From NCBI GenBank assembly GCA_018992685.1, contig JACVGT010000002.1, positions 16,294 to 80,293 on the forward strand: DNA of 64,000 nucleotides, read 5' to 3'. Made by a program: the position numbers and the translations under genes. The stretch is from Theionarchaea archaeon (lineage in GTDB: Archaea > Methanobacteriota_B > Thermococci > Methanofastidiosales > SZ-28-30). Numbering within the stretch: position 1 is the stretch's first letter; each line of letters begins with the position of its first letter. The notes beneath the pieces were generated by a model that did not search any database, was not told the DNA's origin, and was given only the letters and a program-made list of their open reading frames with translations. Positions 53,027-61,782 of this stretch are shown piece by piece.

Positions 53027-53962
53027 TCATGCACATTCCCACATGGGAAGGAACACCTCACTGGACTCATAGACTGCATTGCTAATGAAGCCTGCGAGAA
53101 TCTCTAACCCTTCAACGATTCGCGGACCTGGTCTCAGCACCAAATCACCGTCAATGACATAGATCGCATTGTTCTTCACTGCAGCAATTGTGTCCCATCC
53201 GGGTCTGCTCACCAACTCTTCAATACCAACTCCTCCCATCCCCGATACAAGGATGATGAGAACAGGATTCTCAGCGATAATTGTCTCACTGGATATATTT
53301 GGATATGATGTATCAGCATCTGCTGCAATATTGCGACCACCTGCCAGGAAAATCAGGTCGTCAACAAAACTGCCAGGCCCGAAAGAACCATACCCACTGG
53401 TGGATACCCATCCTTCAACATATAGTGTCAGGGGTTCAGAGGGTGCATTCGTCTTCACAGCTTCTATCCGTGCTTCAAGATCAGCTCTCAGGTCCTGTGC
53501 AGCCTCTTCTTCACCCACTGCCACCCCAATCAATGTAATACTATTGAGGATATCAACCAGTGTTAAAGGATTGAGGATGATGACAGGAATTCCCAGTTCC
53601 TCGAGTCTCTCCGCGATCTCCTGGTGGTTACTGGTGGCAACCACAATATCGGGGTTCAACGAGATGATCTTTTCAATATTAACATCGCTGAATCCACCCA
53701 CTTTTTCTGTATGTAATGCATCCTGGGGATAGGTGCAGTATGATGTGGTTCCTACAATTTTCTCACCCGCACCAATCGCATACAAAATCTCGGTATTGGA
53801 GGGTGCAAGGGAGATAATTCTTTCAGGATGTTCTTCAATGAATACCTCTTTTCCCGTGTCATCCACAATGGTTTTGGGGAATTCACCTTCAGGTTGAGGG
53901 CTTTCCTGACCCAGACAACCCAGGAGTATGAGGACTATGAAAATTGCTACACCTTTTTTCAT
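53027..53962 (-). CDS. btuF: Corrinoid ABC transporter substrate-binding lipoprotein
   Basis: A protein of 311 residues. It has a signal peptide with the lipobox LLGCLG (lipid-anchored Cys16), followed by the class III binding fold with RIISLAPSNTEILYAIGAGEKIVG and EKIISLNPDIVVAT. It delivers substrate to BtuC. It is the first gene of btuF-btuC-btuD and lies downstream of the GGATGG-N5-CCATCC operator. Confidence 0.9.
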   Translation of the reverse strand: MKKGVAIFIVLILLGCLGQESPQPEGEFPKTIVDDTGKEVFIEEHPERIISLAPSNTEILYAIGAGEKIVGTTSYCTYPQDALHTEKVGGFSDVNIEKIISLNPDIVVATSNHQEIAERLEELGIPVIILNPLTLVDILNSITLIGVAVGEEEAAQDLRADLEARIEAVKTNAPSEPLTLYVEGWVSTSGYGSFGPGSFVDDLIFLAGGRNIAADADTSYPNISSETIIAENPVLIILVSGMGGVGIEELVSRPGWDTIAAVKNNAIYVIDGDLVLRPGPRIVEGLEILAGFISNAVYESSEVFLPMWECA

Positions 53963-53970
53963 TATATCAC

Positions 53971-53991
53971 TTGGATGGTCTATCCATCCAA
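53971..53991 (-). promoter_or_regulatory. Cobamide-regulon operator, site 1 (btuF)
   Basis: Inverted repeat TTGGATGG-N5-CCATCCAA with perfect 8-nt arms. It lies between the TATA box (GTTTATATG, about 53996-54004) and the btuF ATG at 53962, over the expected transcription start. The same palindrome is at 59845-59865 and 60073-60095. Confidence 0.8.
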
Positions 53992-54072
53992 CCGCATATA
54001 AACCTTTCCATTGATCAAAATTCGGGTAGTGGTTCTCTCATTCTTAAAAGAAAATGGTTGTTGCCATGCTCT

Positions 54073-54663
54073 TTAGACAGGTTCTGTGAGATATTTTTGA
54101 AGAGTATCGATGTCGTCTATAGTATTGACATTGAGAGCGACTTCAATTCTATTGAGGATCATCACCTCTTCCTCCTGTGCATCGTCAGGGTTTTCCATGA
54201 TCATTGCACCCGAGACTACATTGATCCCTGAAGGGGATAACAGCTCTTTTTTGACAATTCCATGCTTTTCACAAAAATCTTTTGTTATATACACAGCGAG
54301 AGCAGGGGTTTCTGATTTTTCATTTATAGTAACGACGTCATTCAAAATTCCTGGTGTGATCAGGGGCACATCGGAGGACAGAACAAGAACGGGTTCAGAA
54401 ATGTTCTTCTCACGAATGACTTCTCTCATGTCTTCAATGTATCCTCTCCCAGCTGTAACTATCTTTTGAACAGCTTCTGATTCTATAAATTTTCCTGTTT
54501 CTGGTGTATTTTCTGAGACTGCAACAATAATCTCTCCTATGTTGGCCTTTTTTACAGAATCAATGACTTTCTTTATCATTGGAGTTCCCCCTATGGAAAG
54601 GAGAGGTTTTTCTCCCATGTGCAGTCTCTCTCCTTTTCCACCAGCCATTATGAGCACCTTCAT
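54073..54663 (-). CDS. cobY: Adenosylcobinamide-phosphate guanylyltransferase, CobY type
   Basis: A protein of 196 residues, nucleotidyltransferase fold starting LIMAGGKGERL, with LSIGGTPMIKKVIDSV and VLVLSSDVPLITP. It matches CobY, the archaeal replacement for bacterial CobU, which converts AdoCbi-phosphate to AdoCbi-GDP. It is the last gene of the six-gene cobD-to-cobY unit, overlapping cobS as ATGA. Confidence 0.9.
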   Translation of the reverse strand: MKVLIMAGGKGERLHMGEKPLLSIGGTPMIKKVIDSVKKANIGEIIVAVSENTPETGKFIESEAVQKIVTAGRGYIEDMREVIREKNISEPVLVLSSDVPLITPGILNDVVTINEKSETPALAVYITKDFCEKHGIVKKELLSPSGINVVSGAMIMENPDDAQEEEVMILNRIEVALNVNTIDDIDTLQKYLTEPV

Positions 54664-55385
54664 CTCATCACCACAATAAGAAGTATCATGGACATCATTC
54701 GCGTCGTATCGTGGGTTACTCCTATGAAATCTCCACCGATTCCACCGAGATTCCTTTCTGCACCTATTGTGAGGAGATACGCAAAGACTAATGTTGATGC
54801 GAATAATAATGCCCCAACTTCCAGGAAAACGGACAATAATATCCCGGAAATCAGGCAGCTTTTCAAAAATAATTTCCTGTCAGTAGCCTGGATAAACCAG
54901 CTTCCCATTCCCTTATGACTTGAGGTCCCGAAAAATGCTATACAGTTCATGGAGAATTTCGCAGACACTTCAGACCCTATCAACCCAACGAATAGTGAAT
55001 CTAGGGCCATAAGTTCCACAATACAATATACAGTCGTCAACAAGACAAAAAACGCCATAAAAAATCCTCCAATTCCTATAAAGTGGTCGTGCATTACGTC
55101 AATCTTCTTTTCTCTTGTCCCGGTGACCAGGAGTGCATCTCCCACATCCAGCAGCCCATCAGTATGGTGTAACCCTGTGAGAACCATCAAAAATCCCAGG
55201 GTGAATACCCCTGCCAGTGTATGTGGACATACCCTGAGAGCACACCATGAAAAGGCAAAACTCGCACATCCGACACATAACCCTATCAAAGGGAATATGT
55301 AGGATGCCTCTGCAGTTTCTTCTAGAGTTCCTCCTTTCACAGGAATCCGGGTGAGAAATGCCAGTGCGTATGTCACTCTTTTCAT
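54660..55385 (-). CDS. cobS: Cobalamin synthase
   Basis: A membrane protein of 241 residues. FLTRIPVK at the start and GLHHTDGLLDVGDAL (catalytic Asp-rich) and HDHFIGIGGF are diagnostic. It joins AdoCbi-GDP with alpha-ribazole or its phosphate at the membrane. It overlaps cbiZ/cobZ and cobY by 4 nt each. Confidence 0.95.
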   Translation of the reverse strand: MKRVTYALAFLTRIPVKGGTLEETAEASYIFPLIGLCVGCASFAFSWCALRVCPHTLAGVFTLGFLMVLTGLHHTDGLLDVGDALLVTGTREKKIDVMHDHFIGIGGFFMAFFVLLTTVYCIVELMALDSLFVGLIGSEVSAKFSMNCIAFFGTSSHKGMGSWFIQATDRKLFLKSCLISGILLSVFLEVGALLFASTLVFAYLLTIGAERNLGGIGGDFIGVTHDTTRMMSMILLIVVMR

Positions 55386-56416
55386 GTTCTGACCTCATGA
55401 AAAATCTTCGAAGAAATCCCAGCAAGTAACCCCCCCAGGATGTCATCAAGAAAAGGACCAGCCCTCCCAATGATGCCTGGTTTAACCCGTTCAACTCTTG
55501 AAAATTCATACACTGCCAGGGTCCCTCCAATGTAATTTGCTATTGCATTTCCCAGGATTTCATCGGCCACTAAATGTATGGGATCTTTTTCAAACTCTTC
55601 TCCAGAAAGTGAAGGAATGAGACCTTTTCTGCCATCTTCTTCTAATCTCAGTGCTCCAAGAATGAGAGAGGACACATTTATATCCTTTAATATAGAAATG
55701 AGTTCATCTCCAAATAATCTTCTGAAATCCTCTCTGGAGAGAGTGTCATTTTCAAGGAACATTTCCATCTCAGCATCCACTAGATCTTCAACAGAAATAG
55801 ATCTCTCAGCAAGTCTTTTCATGATTTCTCTTCCCGGTTGAATTTTCTCGAATGACATCAATGCTTCGAGAACACAGGTTTTCACAGAATCGAAGATGGT
55901 CCTCCCTAGATCTGTAGCTCTCCCGCAATATTTCACTTCTTTTCCTTTTCCAGTGCACGCAACAACTACTGAATCTGTTACTGTTCCCCACAGGCCTTCA
56001 TAGATACTTTCTCTTATATCCAGATCATGGAATGCTGCAGCTTTGGCTTCACATGCAACGAGGACAGCATTCACCATTCCCTGCAGGGTGATATCCCCAT
56101 CTATGATGAGGATTGTGTTCACCGTGTTAGCATATCCTGCAGTGACAATGCATAAGACTTCACCCTCCTCACGTGTGCGGTAGCTGTTCACATCCACTGC
56201 AGTCATCATACCAATAAAATGGGATATTCCATACAGCTGTGCAAAGGCTTTCAGGTCTGATTCAGGATTTCCATCGTATTCTTTGGGTACCTGGAGATTC
56301 AGGATGGTAGTGGTTGTAGCATACCCCCCGAAAGTGGCAGAACTCAATGAGGTAAGATCTCTCTCAGACTTCACAAAAATACAGTTATCTTTCACATATA
56401 CATCTACACCTTCCAT
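55382..56416 (-). CDS. cbiZ: Fused adenosylcobinamide amidohydrolase (CbiZ) and alpha-ribazole-phosphate phosphatase (CobZ/PgpA-like)
   Basis: A protein of 344 residues. The first about 195 are the CbiZ domain (SSATFGGYATTTTILNLQVP, IVTAGYANTVNT, GLWGTVTDSVVVAC), which cuts the aminopropanol off scavenged cobinamide to give cobyric acid. The rest, about 210-344, is a PgpA-like CobZ domain (EKDPIHLVADEILGNAIANYIGG, GPFLDDILGGLLAG), which removes the phosphate of alpha-ribazole-phosphate or of the final product. In other archaea these are separate or adjacent genes. The ATG follows GGAGGTGG and overlaps the cbiB stop. Confidence 0.88.
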   Translation of the reverse strand: MEGVDVYVKDNCIFVKSERDLTSLSSATFGGYATTTTILNLQVPKEYDGNPESDLKAFAQLYGISHFIGMMTAVDVNSYRTREEGEVLCIVTAGYANTVNTILIIDGDITLQGMVNAVLVACEAKAAAFHDLDIRESIYEGLWGTVTDSVVVACTGKGKEVKYCGRATDLGRTIFDSVKTCVLEALMSFEKIQPGREIMKRLAERSISVEDLVDAEMEMFLENDTLSREDFRRLFGDELISILKDINVSSLILGALRLEEDGRKGLIPSLSGEEFEKDPIHLVADEILGNAIANYIGGTLAVYEFSRVERVKPGIIGRAGPFLDDILGGLLAGISSKIFHEVRT

Positions 56417-57312
56417 ATTGCCACCTCCACCAGGAGAAGGATAACCACAAAAATCAGTGTCGATCCCTTCATGACAGTCAATGTATCTGCAATGTGATGC
56501 GGGGCAAGGGCCTGACTATCATGCCCCAGGGTGTAACGCCCTCTCTTCTCAAACGTAACATGTAATACTCCTGCCATCATTGCCATGGTATTTCCTGCAT
56601 TTGGACTTTCTGTCTTATTCCTGTCCCGTAAGAAGATCTTGAGACCATTTCTCCAATCACATCCATGCACTACCCCGGAAAGCAAAACAAGAGCTGCAGC
56701 TAACCGTGAAGGAATGAAATTGAGGACATCATCAAGTCTGGCAGAGAGAGTTCCTATCCTCATGGATTTGTAGCCTACCATTGAGTCCAGTGTGTTCATA
56801 CCCCTGTACACGGCTGCACCATACAATCCCAGGACAGAATAGTAGAACAAGGGCGAGATAATAGAATCAGTGATGGACTCTGCAACTGATTCACACGCTG
56901 CAGAGATGACTTCTTTTTCAGAAAGGTCACTGGTATCCCTCGATACAATTTCTGACACTTTCTCTCTCCCCTTTTGAAGATCTCCCGCTTCTAACGCTAT
57001 TTTTACCTCAGAAGCAGCCTGATGTAAGAATCGTACAGAGAATGTGGTCTTCAATAGTAATGAGAGTGCAAGAATTCTCAAAATGAAAGGTACTGCTGAT
57101 GCGAGGTGAAGATAACAATAGACGAACATCACAGTCACAGACACTATCGAGAACACTATAAAGCATCCCCAGAGCATTTCATGATCTCTCGAATCAAAAA
57201 AAGATTTCTGGATGGAAACGAGGGTTCCAATATACCTGACAGGGTGGATGAACCCCGGTGGTTCCCCAAAAAGCACATCCACTGCCAGGGCAGTGAGAAT
57301 GATCTCAATCAC
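56404..57312 (-). CDS. cbiB: Adenosylcobinamide-phosphate synthase
   Basis: A membrane protein of 302 residues, with the CbiB start EIILTALAVDVLFGEPPGFIHPVRYIG, the ACESVAESITDSIISPLFYY motif and NTLDSMVGYKS. It attaches aminopropanol phosphate to adenosylcobyric acid. The start is the GTG at 57312, which follows GGTGG and overlaps the cbiP end by 8 nt; an ORF start at 57405 would add residues unrelated to the family. Confidence 0.93.
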   Translation of the reverse strand: MIEIILTALAVDVLFGEPPGFIHPVRYIGTLVSIQKSFFDSRDHEMLWGCFIVFSIVSVTVMFVYCYLHLASAVPFILRILALSLLLKTTFSVRFLHQAASEVKIALEAGDLQKGREKVSEIVSRDTSDLSEKEVISAACESVAESITDSIISPLFYYSVLGLYGAAVYRGMNTLDSMVGYKSMRIGTLSARLDDVLNFIPSRLAAALVLLSGVVHGCDWRNGLKIFLRDRNKTESPNAGNTMAMMAGVLHVTFEKRGRYTLGHDSQALAPHHIADTLTVMKGSTLIFVVILLLVEVAIWKV

Positions 57313-58789
57313 GTGTACCACCAAAAATAATCTGTTGAAGGGTGTCAAAATCCACGTGGTCCAAAAACACTGCTGCCAGTCTTTCAATGCTCTCATCCCA
57401 TGCATCTTTTGCAGATTTTGTGCTTTTCACCTTCTTTATCCCCTTTTTCATCCTCAAATAGGTTAGAAATGCATTTTTTATGTTGAGGTTGTCAAAAATC
57501 CCGTGAAGATAGGTTCCATATGTATTATTGTGGGCTGATCCTTCTCCTCTGCCACCAATCATGAAAAGGGGGCTGCACTTTGTGACAGTTGTGCCCATGT
57601 GTATCTCATACCCTTTGAGTGACTCCCCACAAATCTCAGAGAATACTGGTGTATCTAAAATGGTTGCTTCGACTCTCTTTACAGATTTTTCATATGATGC
57701 AAAAGAGGTTTCTGCATCGAGAAGGGAGAGTCCTTTAACGCTCCCATATCCACTTTCCAGGTGAGGTTCGTCATTGATTCTGGTCCCCAGCATTTGATAT
57801 CCTCCACAAATCCCGAAAATGACAGCAGTGCTGGATAACTCCTTTATTCTATCCTCGAATCCTCTTTCCCTCAGCCACTGCAAGTCTTCAACAGTGTTCT
57901 TGGTCCCAGGGAGGATGACTGCATCAGGATCTCTCATCTCCTGAACAGTTTCCACAAATCTCACACCTTCCTCCTTCAGTGGTTCGAAATCAGTAAAATT
58001 AGAGATCCTGGGAAGTCGTATTACTGCAATATCTACTGTTTTTGGCTGGGAATCTTTAATTCCCAGTGAATCTTCCTCCGGGAGTGAATGATTCATGTAC
58101 GGGAGAATTCCCAAGACGGGTACCCCGGTTAGTTCTTCAATTTTTGTGATGCCACTTTCCAGAATTGATTCTTCCCCTCTGAATTTATTGATGATGAACC
58201 CCTTCACCCTTTTCTTATGGTGTTCTTTCAAGAGCTGGTATGTTCCATACATGGAAGCAAAAACTCCTCCCCTCTCTATGTCTGCAACGATGATGACAGG
58301 TGCATCTGCCATATCTGCTGTTATCATATTGGCAATTTCGAGTTCATGCAGGTTTACTTCTGCAGGAGACCCTGCACCCTCAATGACAACTACATCAAAG
58401 TCACTGAGTAATACGTCGAGAGAATCTTGAACAGAAGCCACGCCATACGTCTTCAAAAAAGATGAATAGTACTCATTCACATCCATATCCCTGAAAGGAG
58501 CCCCCAGGAGAACAATCTGAGATGTTTTTTCTCCTTTGGGTTTTAAGAGTATGGGATTCATCTCCTTTCTTAATTCGCAACGGGCAGCAAATGCCTGTAC
58601 AGCCTGTGACCGTGCCACTTCATGGCCTCCTTGAGTGACGTACGAGTTCAATGACATGTTTTGAGCTTTGAAAGGAGCAACAGTGAACCCTTTATTGGAG
58701 AGAATTCTCAGAATAACTGCAGTTACTAGTGATTTTCCCGCGTGAGATGCTGTCCCCTGGACCATGAGTACGTTATTCCGGTTCTTCAT
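57305..58789 (-). CDS. cbiP: Cobyric acid synthase (glutamine-hydrolysing)
   Basis: A protein of 494 residues: an N-terminal dethiobiotin-synthetase-like ATPase (VQGTASHAGKS, FKAQNMSLNSYVT) and a C-terminal class I glutaminase (nucleophile Cys in FGICGGYQMLG; H in YLHGIFD). It adds four amide groups to adenosylcobyrinic a,c-diamide. In a salvage setting it may be used for de novo or partial corrinoids. It overlaps cobD by 17 nt. Confidence 0.95.
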   Translation of the reverse strand: MKNRNNVLMVQGTASHAGKSLVTAVILRILSNKGFTVAPFKAQNMSLNSYVTQGGHEVARSQAVQAFAARCELRKEMNPILLKPKGEKTSQIVLLGAPFRDMDVNEYYSSFLKTYGVASVQDSLDVLLSDFDVVVIEGAGSPAEVNLHELEIANMITADMADAPVIIVADIERGGVFASMYGTYQLLKEHHKKRVKGFIINKFRGEESILESGITKIEELTGVPVLGILPYMNHSLPEEDSLGIKDSQPKTVDIAVIRLPRISNFTDFEPLKEEGVRFVETVQEMRDPDAVILPGTKNTVEDLQWLRERGFEDRIKELSSTAVIFGICGGYQMLGTRINDEPHLESGYGSVKGLSLLDAETSFASYEKSVKRVEATILDTPVFSEICGESLKGYEIHMGTTVTKCSPLFMIGGRGEGSAHNNTYGTYLHGIFDNLNIKNAFLTYLRMKKGIKKVKSTKSAKDAWDESIERLAAVFLDHVDFDTLQQIIFGGTRD

Positions 58790-59846
58790 GAAGACGCCTC
58801 AACTCCTGTACAAGCATTTCATTGGTTTCGTGTGGTTTCACACACAGTCTCACGTGAGAGGAGTCCAACCCCCTGAAGTTTGAACAATCTCGTATTAGGA
58901 CTCCCCTCCCCAGGAGCAGTCTTTTCAACCTATGGGATTGGATTTTTGTCTTCAAGAGAAAGAAGTTAGTATCTGAAGGATAGGGATCAAGATAAGGGAT
59001 CTTTGAGAGTTCTGAATAGAGATAGTGCTTCTCTCTTTCTAAGAATCTTCGTGTATCTTCAATGAAGGATTCATTGCAGAGGGCCCTTCTCACTGCCTCC
59101 TGTGCGATGTAATTCACATTCCAAGGTGTGGCGACCTTTTCCATGTATGCAATGACATCTTTACTGGAGAATCCATATCCACATCGCAATGCAGGTATAG
59201 CGTACAGTTTTGTTGCTGACTTTAAGACAAACAGATTTGGGGTTGATTCCTGGACGAGAGATTTCCTACGAGAAAAATCAATGAATGCTTCATCTAGAAA
59301 TACGATAACGCCTCTTTTCTCAGCTTCATCCACCACAGACATGATGTCCTCTGAATAGAATCCTGTGGGATTATTGGGATTGCAGAGAAAGATAACCTTT
59401 GTCAGATCTCCTATTTTCTCTATGATCTCATGAGGGTCAATGAGCAGGTTCTTCATCTCTACAAATGTACACGTTCCTCCATGCAATTTCACCATCCTTT
59501 CGTATTCAGAAAACGTTGGAACAGGTATGAGTACTTCGTCTCCTTTCTTTAAAAAACACTGACAGAACAAGCGTAAGACTTCAAGAGAACCATTTCCAAC
59601 AATGATATTCTCCACGGGAACTGAATAGGTACATGAGAGTTGTTCTTTTAATCTGGTACAACCTGTATCAGGATAGTGACGTAATTGTACGGGGTCAAGG
59701 GTTTTGATGAATTCCACTATCTCTGCAGGAGGTCCCAGAGGATTCACATTGGCACTGAAATCGATGGCATCATAGTGAATGGCATCGTCACCATGAGAAT
59801 AATCAGGTAAGGAACGTATGTCAGGATTGGGACAGAAGATATGCAT
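58773..59846 (-). CDS. cobD: Threonine-phosphate decarboxylase / HisC-like aminotransferase
   Basis: A protein of 357 residues, PLP fold type I. DAIDFSANVNPLGPP is the typical CobD start, followed by NNPTGFYSED and the PLP lysine in LKSATKLYAIPALRCGYGF. It makes aminopropanol phosphate from threonine phosphate for CbiB. The mRNA is probably leaderless: a TATA box (CCTTTAAAAGG, centre about 59872) is about 26 nt upstream of the ATG. It carries operator site 2 over the start. Confidence 0.9.
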   Translation of the reverse strand: MHIFCPNPDIRSLPDYSHGDDAIHYDAIDFSANVNPLGPPAEIVEFIKTLDPVQLRHYPDTGCTRLKEQLSCTYSVPVENIIVGNGSLEVLRLFCQCFLKKGDEVLIPVPTFSEYERMVKLHGGTCTFVEMKNLLIDPHEIIEKIGDLTKVIFLCNPNNPTGFYSEDIMSVVDEAEKRGVIVFLDEAFIDFSRRKSLVQESTPNLFVLKSATKLYAIPALRCGYGFSSKDVIAYMEKVATPWNVNYIAQEAVRRALCNESFIEDTRRFLEREKHYLYSELSKIPYLDPYPSDTNFFLLKTKIQSHRLKRLLLGRGVLIRDCSNFRGLDSSHVRLCVKPHETNEMLVQELRRLHEEPE

Positions 59847-59865
59847 GGATGGTCAATCCATCCAT
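59845..59865 (-). promoter_or_regulatory. Cobamide-regulon operator, site 2 (cobD)
   Basis: Inverted repeat ATGGATGG-N5-CCATCCAT with perfect 8-nt arms. It fills the space between the TATA box (CCTTTAAAAGG, 59867-59877) and the cobD start codon. Confidence 0.8.
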
Positions 59866-60061
59866 TCCTTTTAAAGGTTCTGTCAGAGGGGTTCAGGGAT
59901 AGGAAATGAGATATGTTGAAGAGGGGAGTTGGGAATCCAAGGAGTCCTCGAATTCTTTGAGACATTTCAGGGGATAGGGACAGGAATTCTGAGTGAAGAG
60001 GCATCTGTTTTTAAAGTTCTTCCGAAGGAGATACTCCTGCGATTTCCCGGAGAATCACAAT

Positions 60062-60072
60062 GTTTATATATA
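60062..60072 (+). promoter_or_regulatory. TATA box of the cblT-cblS-like operon
   Basis: GTTTATATATAG; operator site 3 follows directly. Expected transcription start near 60092, inside the palindrome. Confidence 0.7.
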
Positions 60073-60095
60073 GATGGATGGATAAGCCATCCATC
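60073..60095 (+). promoter_or_regulatory. Cobamide-regulon operator, site 3 (cblT)
   Basis: Inverted repeat GATGGATGG-N5-CCATCCATC with perfect 9-nt arms, directly after the TATA box and before the ATG at 60107. Confidence 0.8.
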
Positions 60096-60106
60096 AAGGT
60101 GATATC

Positions 60107-60586
60107 ATGGAATTTTCATCTTCAGCAAAAGTTGCACGTATTGGTGTATTCGTGTCTCTGGCACTTGTTGGTTCATTCATTAAGATTCCAAGCCCCATAG
60201 GGAGTCCAGCACTTGATTCAGCCCCGGGATATTTCTGCTCACTTGCTTTTGGAGCATTTGAAGGGAGTATGGTAGCAGCATTGGGGCACGTTGTGACGGG
60301 TCTCACTGCGGGGTTTCCCCTGGGATTGCTTCACGGATTGATTGCTGTGGGAATGGGTGGATGTGCTGTATTGTTCAGGTACGTATATGAGAGAGTGAAC
60401 CTCACGTGTGCTGTACTTCTTGTTGTTATAATGAACGGAATTGTCCTCCCCGTCGTGGTGATTCCCGGGTTTGGAGTTCCTCTGTATGTCAGTATTGTCC
60501 CTTCGTTGGTAGTAGCATCAGTGGTGAACAGTGTACTGGCTGGGGGAATATACGTTAAAGTGAAAGAGAGGATAGTCTCCCGGTGA
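60107..60586 (+). CDS. ECF-type transporter S component, CblT-like (alpha-ribazole uptake)
   Basis: A protein of 159 residues with about five hydrophobic helices. ARIGVFVSLALVGSFIKIPSPIGSPALDSAPGYFCSLAFG resembles the substrate-binding part of ECF S components; the Asp-Ser-Ala-Pro signature is kept. Its pairing with the AIR-synthase-like gene that follows matches the bacterial CblT-CblS pair of alpha-ribazole salvage. The energising ECF module is not in the window. The ATG at 60107 follows AAGGTGAT. Confidence 0.72.
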   Translation: MEFSSSAKVARIGVFVSLALVGSFIKIPSPIGSPALDSAPGYFCSLAFGAFEGSMVAALGHVVTGLTAGFPLGLLHGLIAVGMGGCAVLFRYVYERVNLTCAVLLVVIMNGIVLPVVVIPGFGVPLYVSIVPSLVVASVVNSVLAGGIYVKVKERIVSR

Positions 60587-60590
60587 TGGT

Positions 60591-61292
60591 GTGAAGATTC
60601 ATCAAGAGAAGGATGTGACAGTGATTGAAGAGTGTGAGAAAACCATAGTGGTATCATGCGATTCTGCTGGAGCGATTGGCTACAAAAAGCATGATATCTT
60701 ACAAGTTGATCCATATCTTGTAGGAAGGATCACTACACGAGTTGCGCTCATGGAACTGGCATGTGTAGGTGCAACTCCCTTGGTGATTGTTGATACCTTG
60801 TGTGTGGAAATGGATCCCACAGGTGAGAGAATTCTCGAGGGCATTAAAGAAGAAGCGAAAGAGATAGCAGTCATTACTGGAAGTACTGAAGAAAACATGA
60901 AGACCTGTCAGACAGGTGTGGGAATCATGTGCATTGGAATGTGTGATTCTCTGAGAGTTGGAAAGAGTAATCAGGGTGATCTTGTGGTTGCTGTAGGTAT
61001 TCCAATGGTTGGGAGTGATGTGTTGGGAAGTGGTGAGGCTATAGCTGATTTGCAGGATGTTGAGACTCTTCTATCACTAGAGTATATTGGAGCTATTCTT
61101 CCTGTAGGTTCAAAAGGAATTAGAAAAGAAGCAGTGTGTCTGGGTCCTGTAAAATTCCTTGACTCAGGCCTTGACTTAGATGGTTCATGTGGTCCCTCCA
61201 CCGTTGTTCTGATTACAATTCCCAAAGAAAGGGTGAGAGATTTGAAGAATGTCGTGAAAAAGCCGATAACTGCTGTGGCAGAATTGCTCTAG
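60591..61292 (+). CDS. AIR-synthase-related kinase-like protein, CblS-like
   Basis: A protein of 233 residues of the PurM/HypE-like family (CDSAGAIGYKKHDILQVDPYLVGRITTRVALMELACVGATPLVIVDTLCVEM, then GIPMVGSDVLG). The family binds ATP; a bacterial relative, CblS, phosphorylates alpha-ribazole. The C-terminal ATP-binding half is shorter than in PurM. Start GTG at 60591, 4 nt after the cblT stop. It would give alpha-ribazole phosphate for CobS, with CobZ as the matching phosphatase. Confidence 0.7.
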   Translation: MKIHQEKDVTVIEECEKTIVVSCDSAGAIGYKKHDILQVDPYLVGRITTRVALMELACVGATPLVIVDTLCVEMDPTGERILEGIKEEAKEIAVITGSTEENMKTCQTGVGIMCIGMCDSLRVGKSNQGDLVVAVGIPMVGSDVLGSGEAIADLQDVETLLSLEYIGAILPVGSKGIRKEAVCLGPVKFLDSGLDLDGSCGPSTVVLITIPKERVRDLKNVVKKPITAVAELL

Positions 61293-61345
61293 CATTCTAC
61301 TCGAAATTGGCTTTCTCCTGAGAGATCCATCAAACAGACGAGCCA

Positions 61346-61520
61346 ATGAAAGATTCGGTAGATGATGAGAACCCATCCTGGTCATCCGATGGGAAGAAAA
61401 TTGCATTTGAATCAGATCGAGATGGGAATAGAGACATATGTCATGAATGCTGATGGTACTAATCAGGTGAATATGTCCAATAATCCCGCTGATGATTCAT
61501 TGTATCCCTTTCAGGGACAG
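61346..61520 (+). pseudogene. Frameshifted fragment of a TolB/PD40 beta-propeller gene
   Basis: The first frame reads DENPSWSSDGKKIAFESDRDGN; after a shift near 61428 the next frame reads YVMNADGTNQVNMSNNP and ADDSLYPF. The two make one propeller blade like those at 30861-31907. No start or end is present. The fragment's tail is within the 289-nt repeat copy B. Confidence 0.75.
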
Positions 61521-61782
61521 CCTAAGGGTTCTCCACTCCCATAGATCTGAATCGGTGTCATTCATTACAGTAGTCGGCATATATCCATCGATATGACTGT
61601 CGCGCTCAGGACAACACTTATATTGAACAAAACCACCGGGCAATCCATGGCTACAGAATCCAGAAGAAGATTCACCTTCCCCGTAGGATACCATGAGTTC
61701 CACAGAGACCAGGTTTTCAATTTCCAGCTCAATCGCTGGTATTCTCTTGGATATACACGATTCGAAGATATGAAAGAGGCGG
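61494..61782 (+). repeat. Copy B of the 289-nt duplicated segment
   Basis: Partner of 43037-43325. It contains the end of the propeller remnant, the hydrolase promoter (CTTATATTG at 61617-61625) and the first 45 hydrolase codons. Confidence 0.9.

Noticed and set aside
59840..60106. Cobalamin riboswitch upstream of cobD or cblT
   Set aside because: Spacers between TATA box and start codon are too short to hold one; a protein-bound palindrome is the better explanation.
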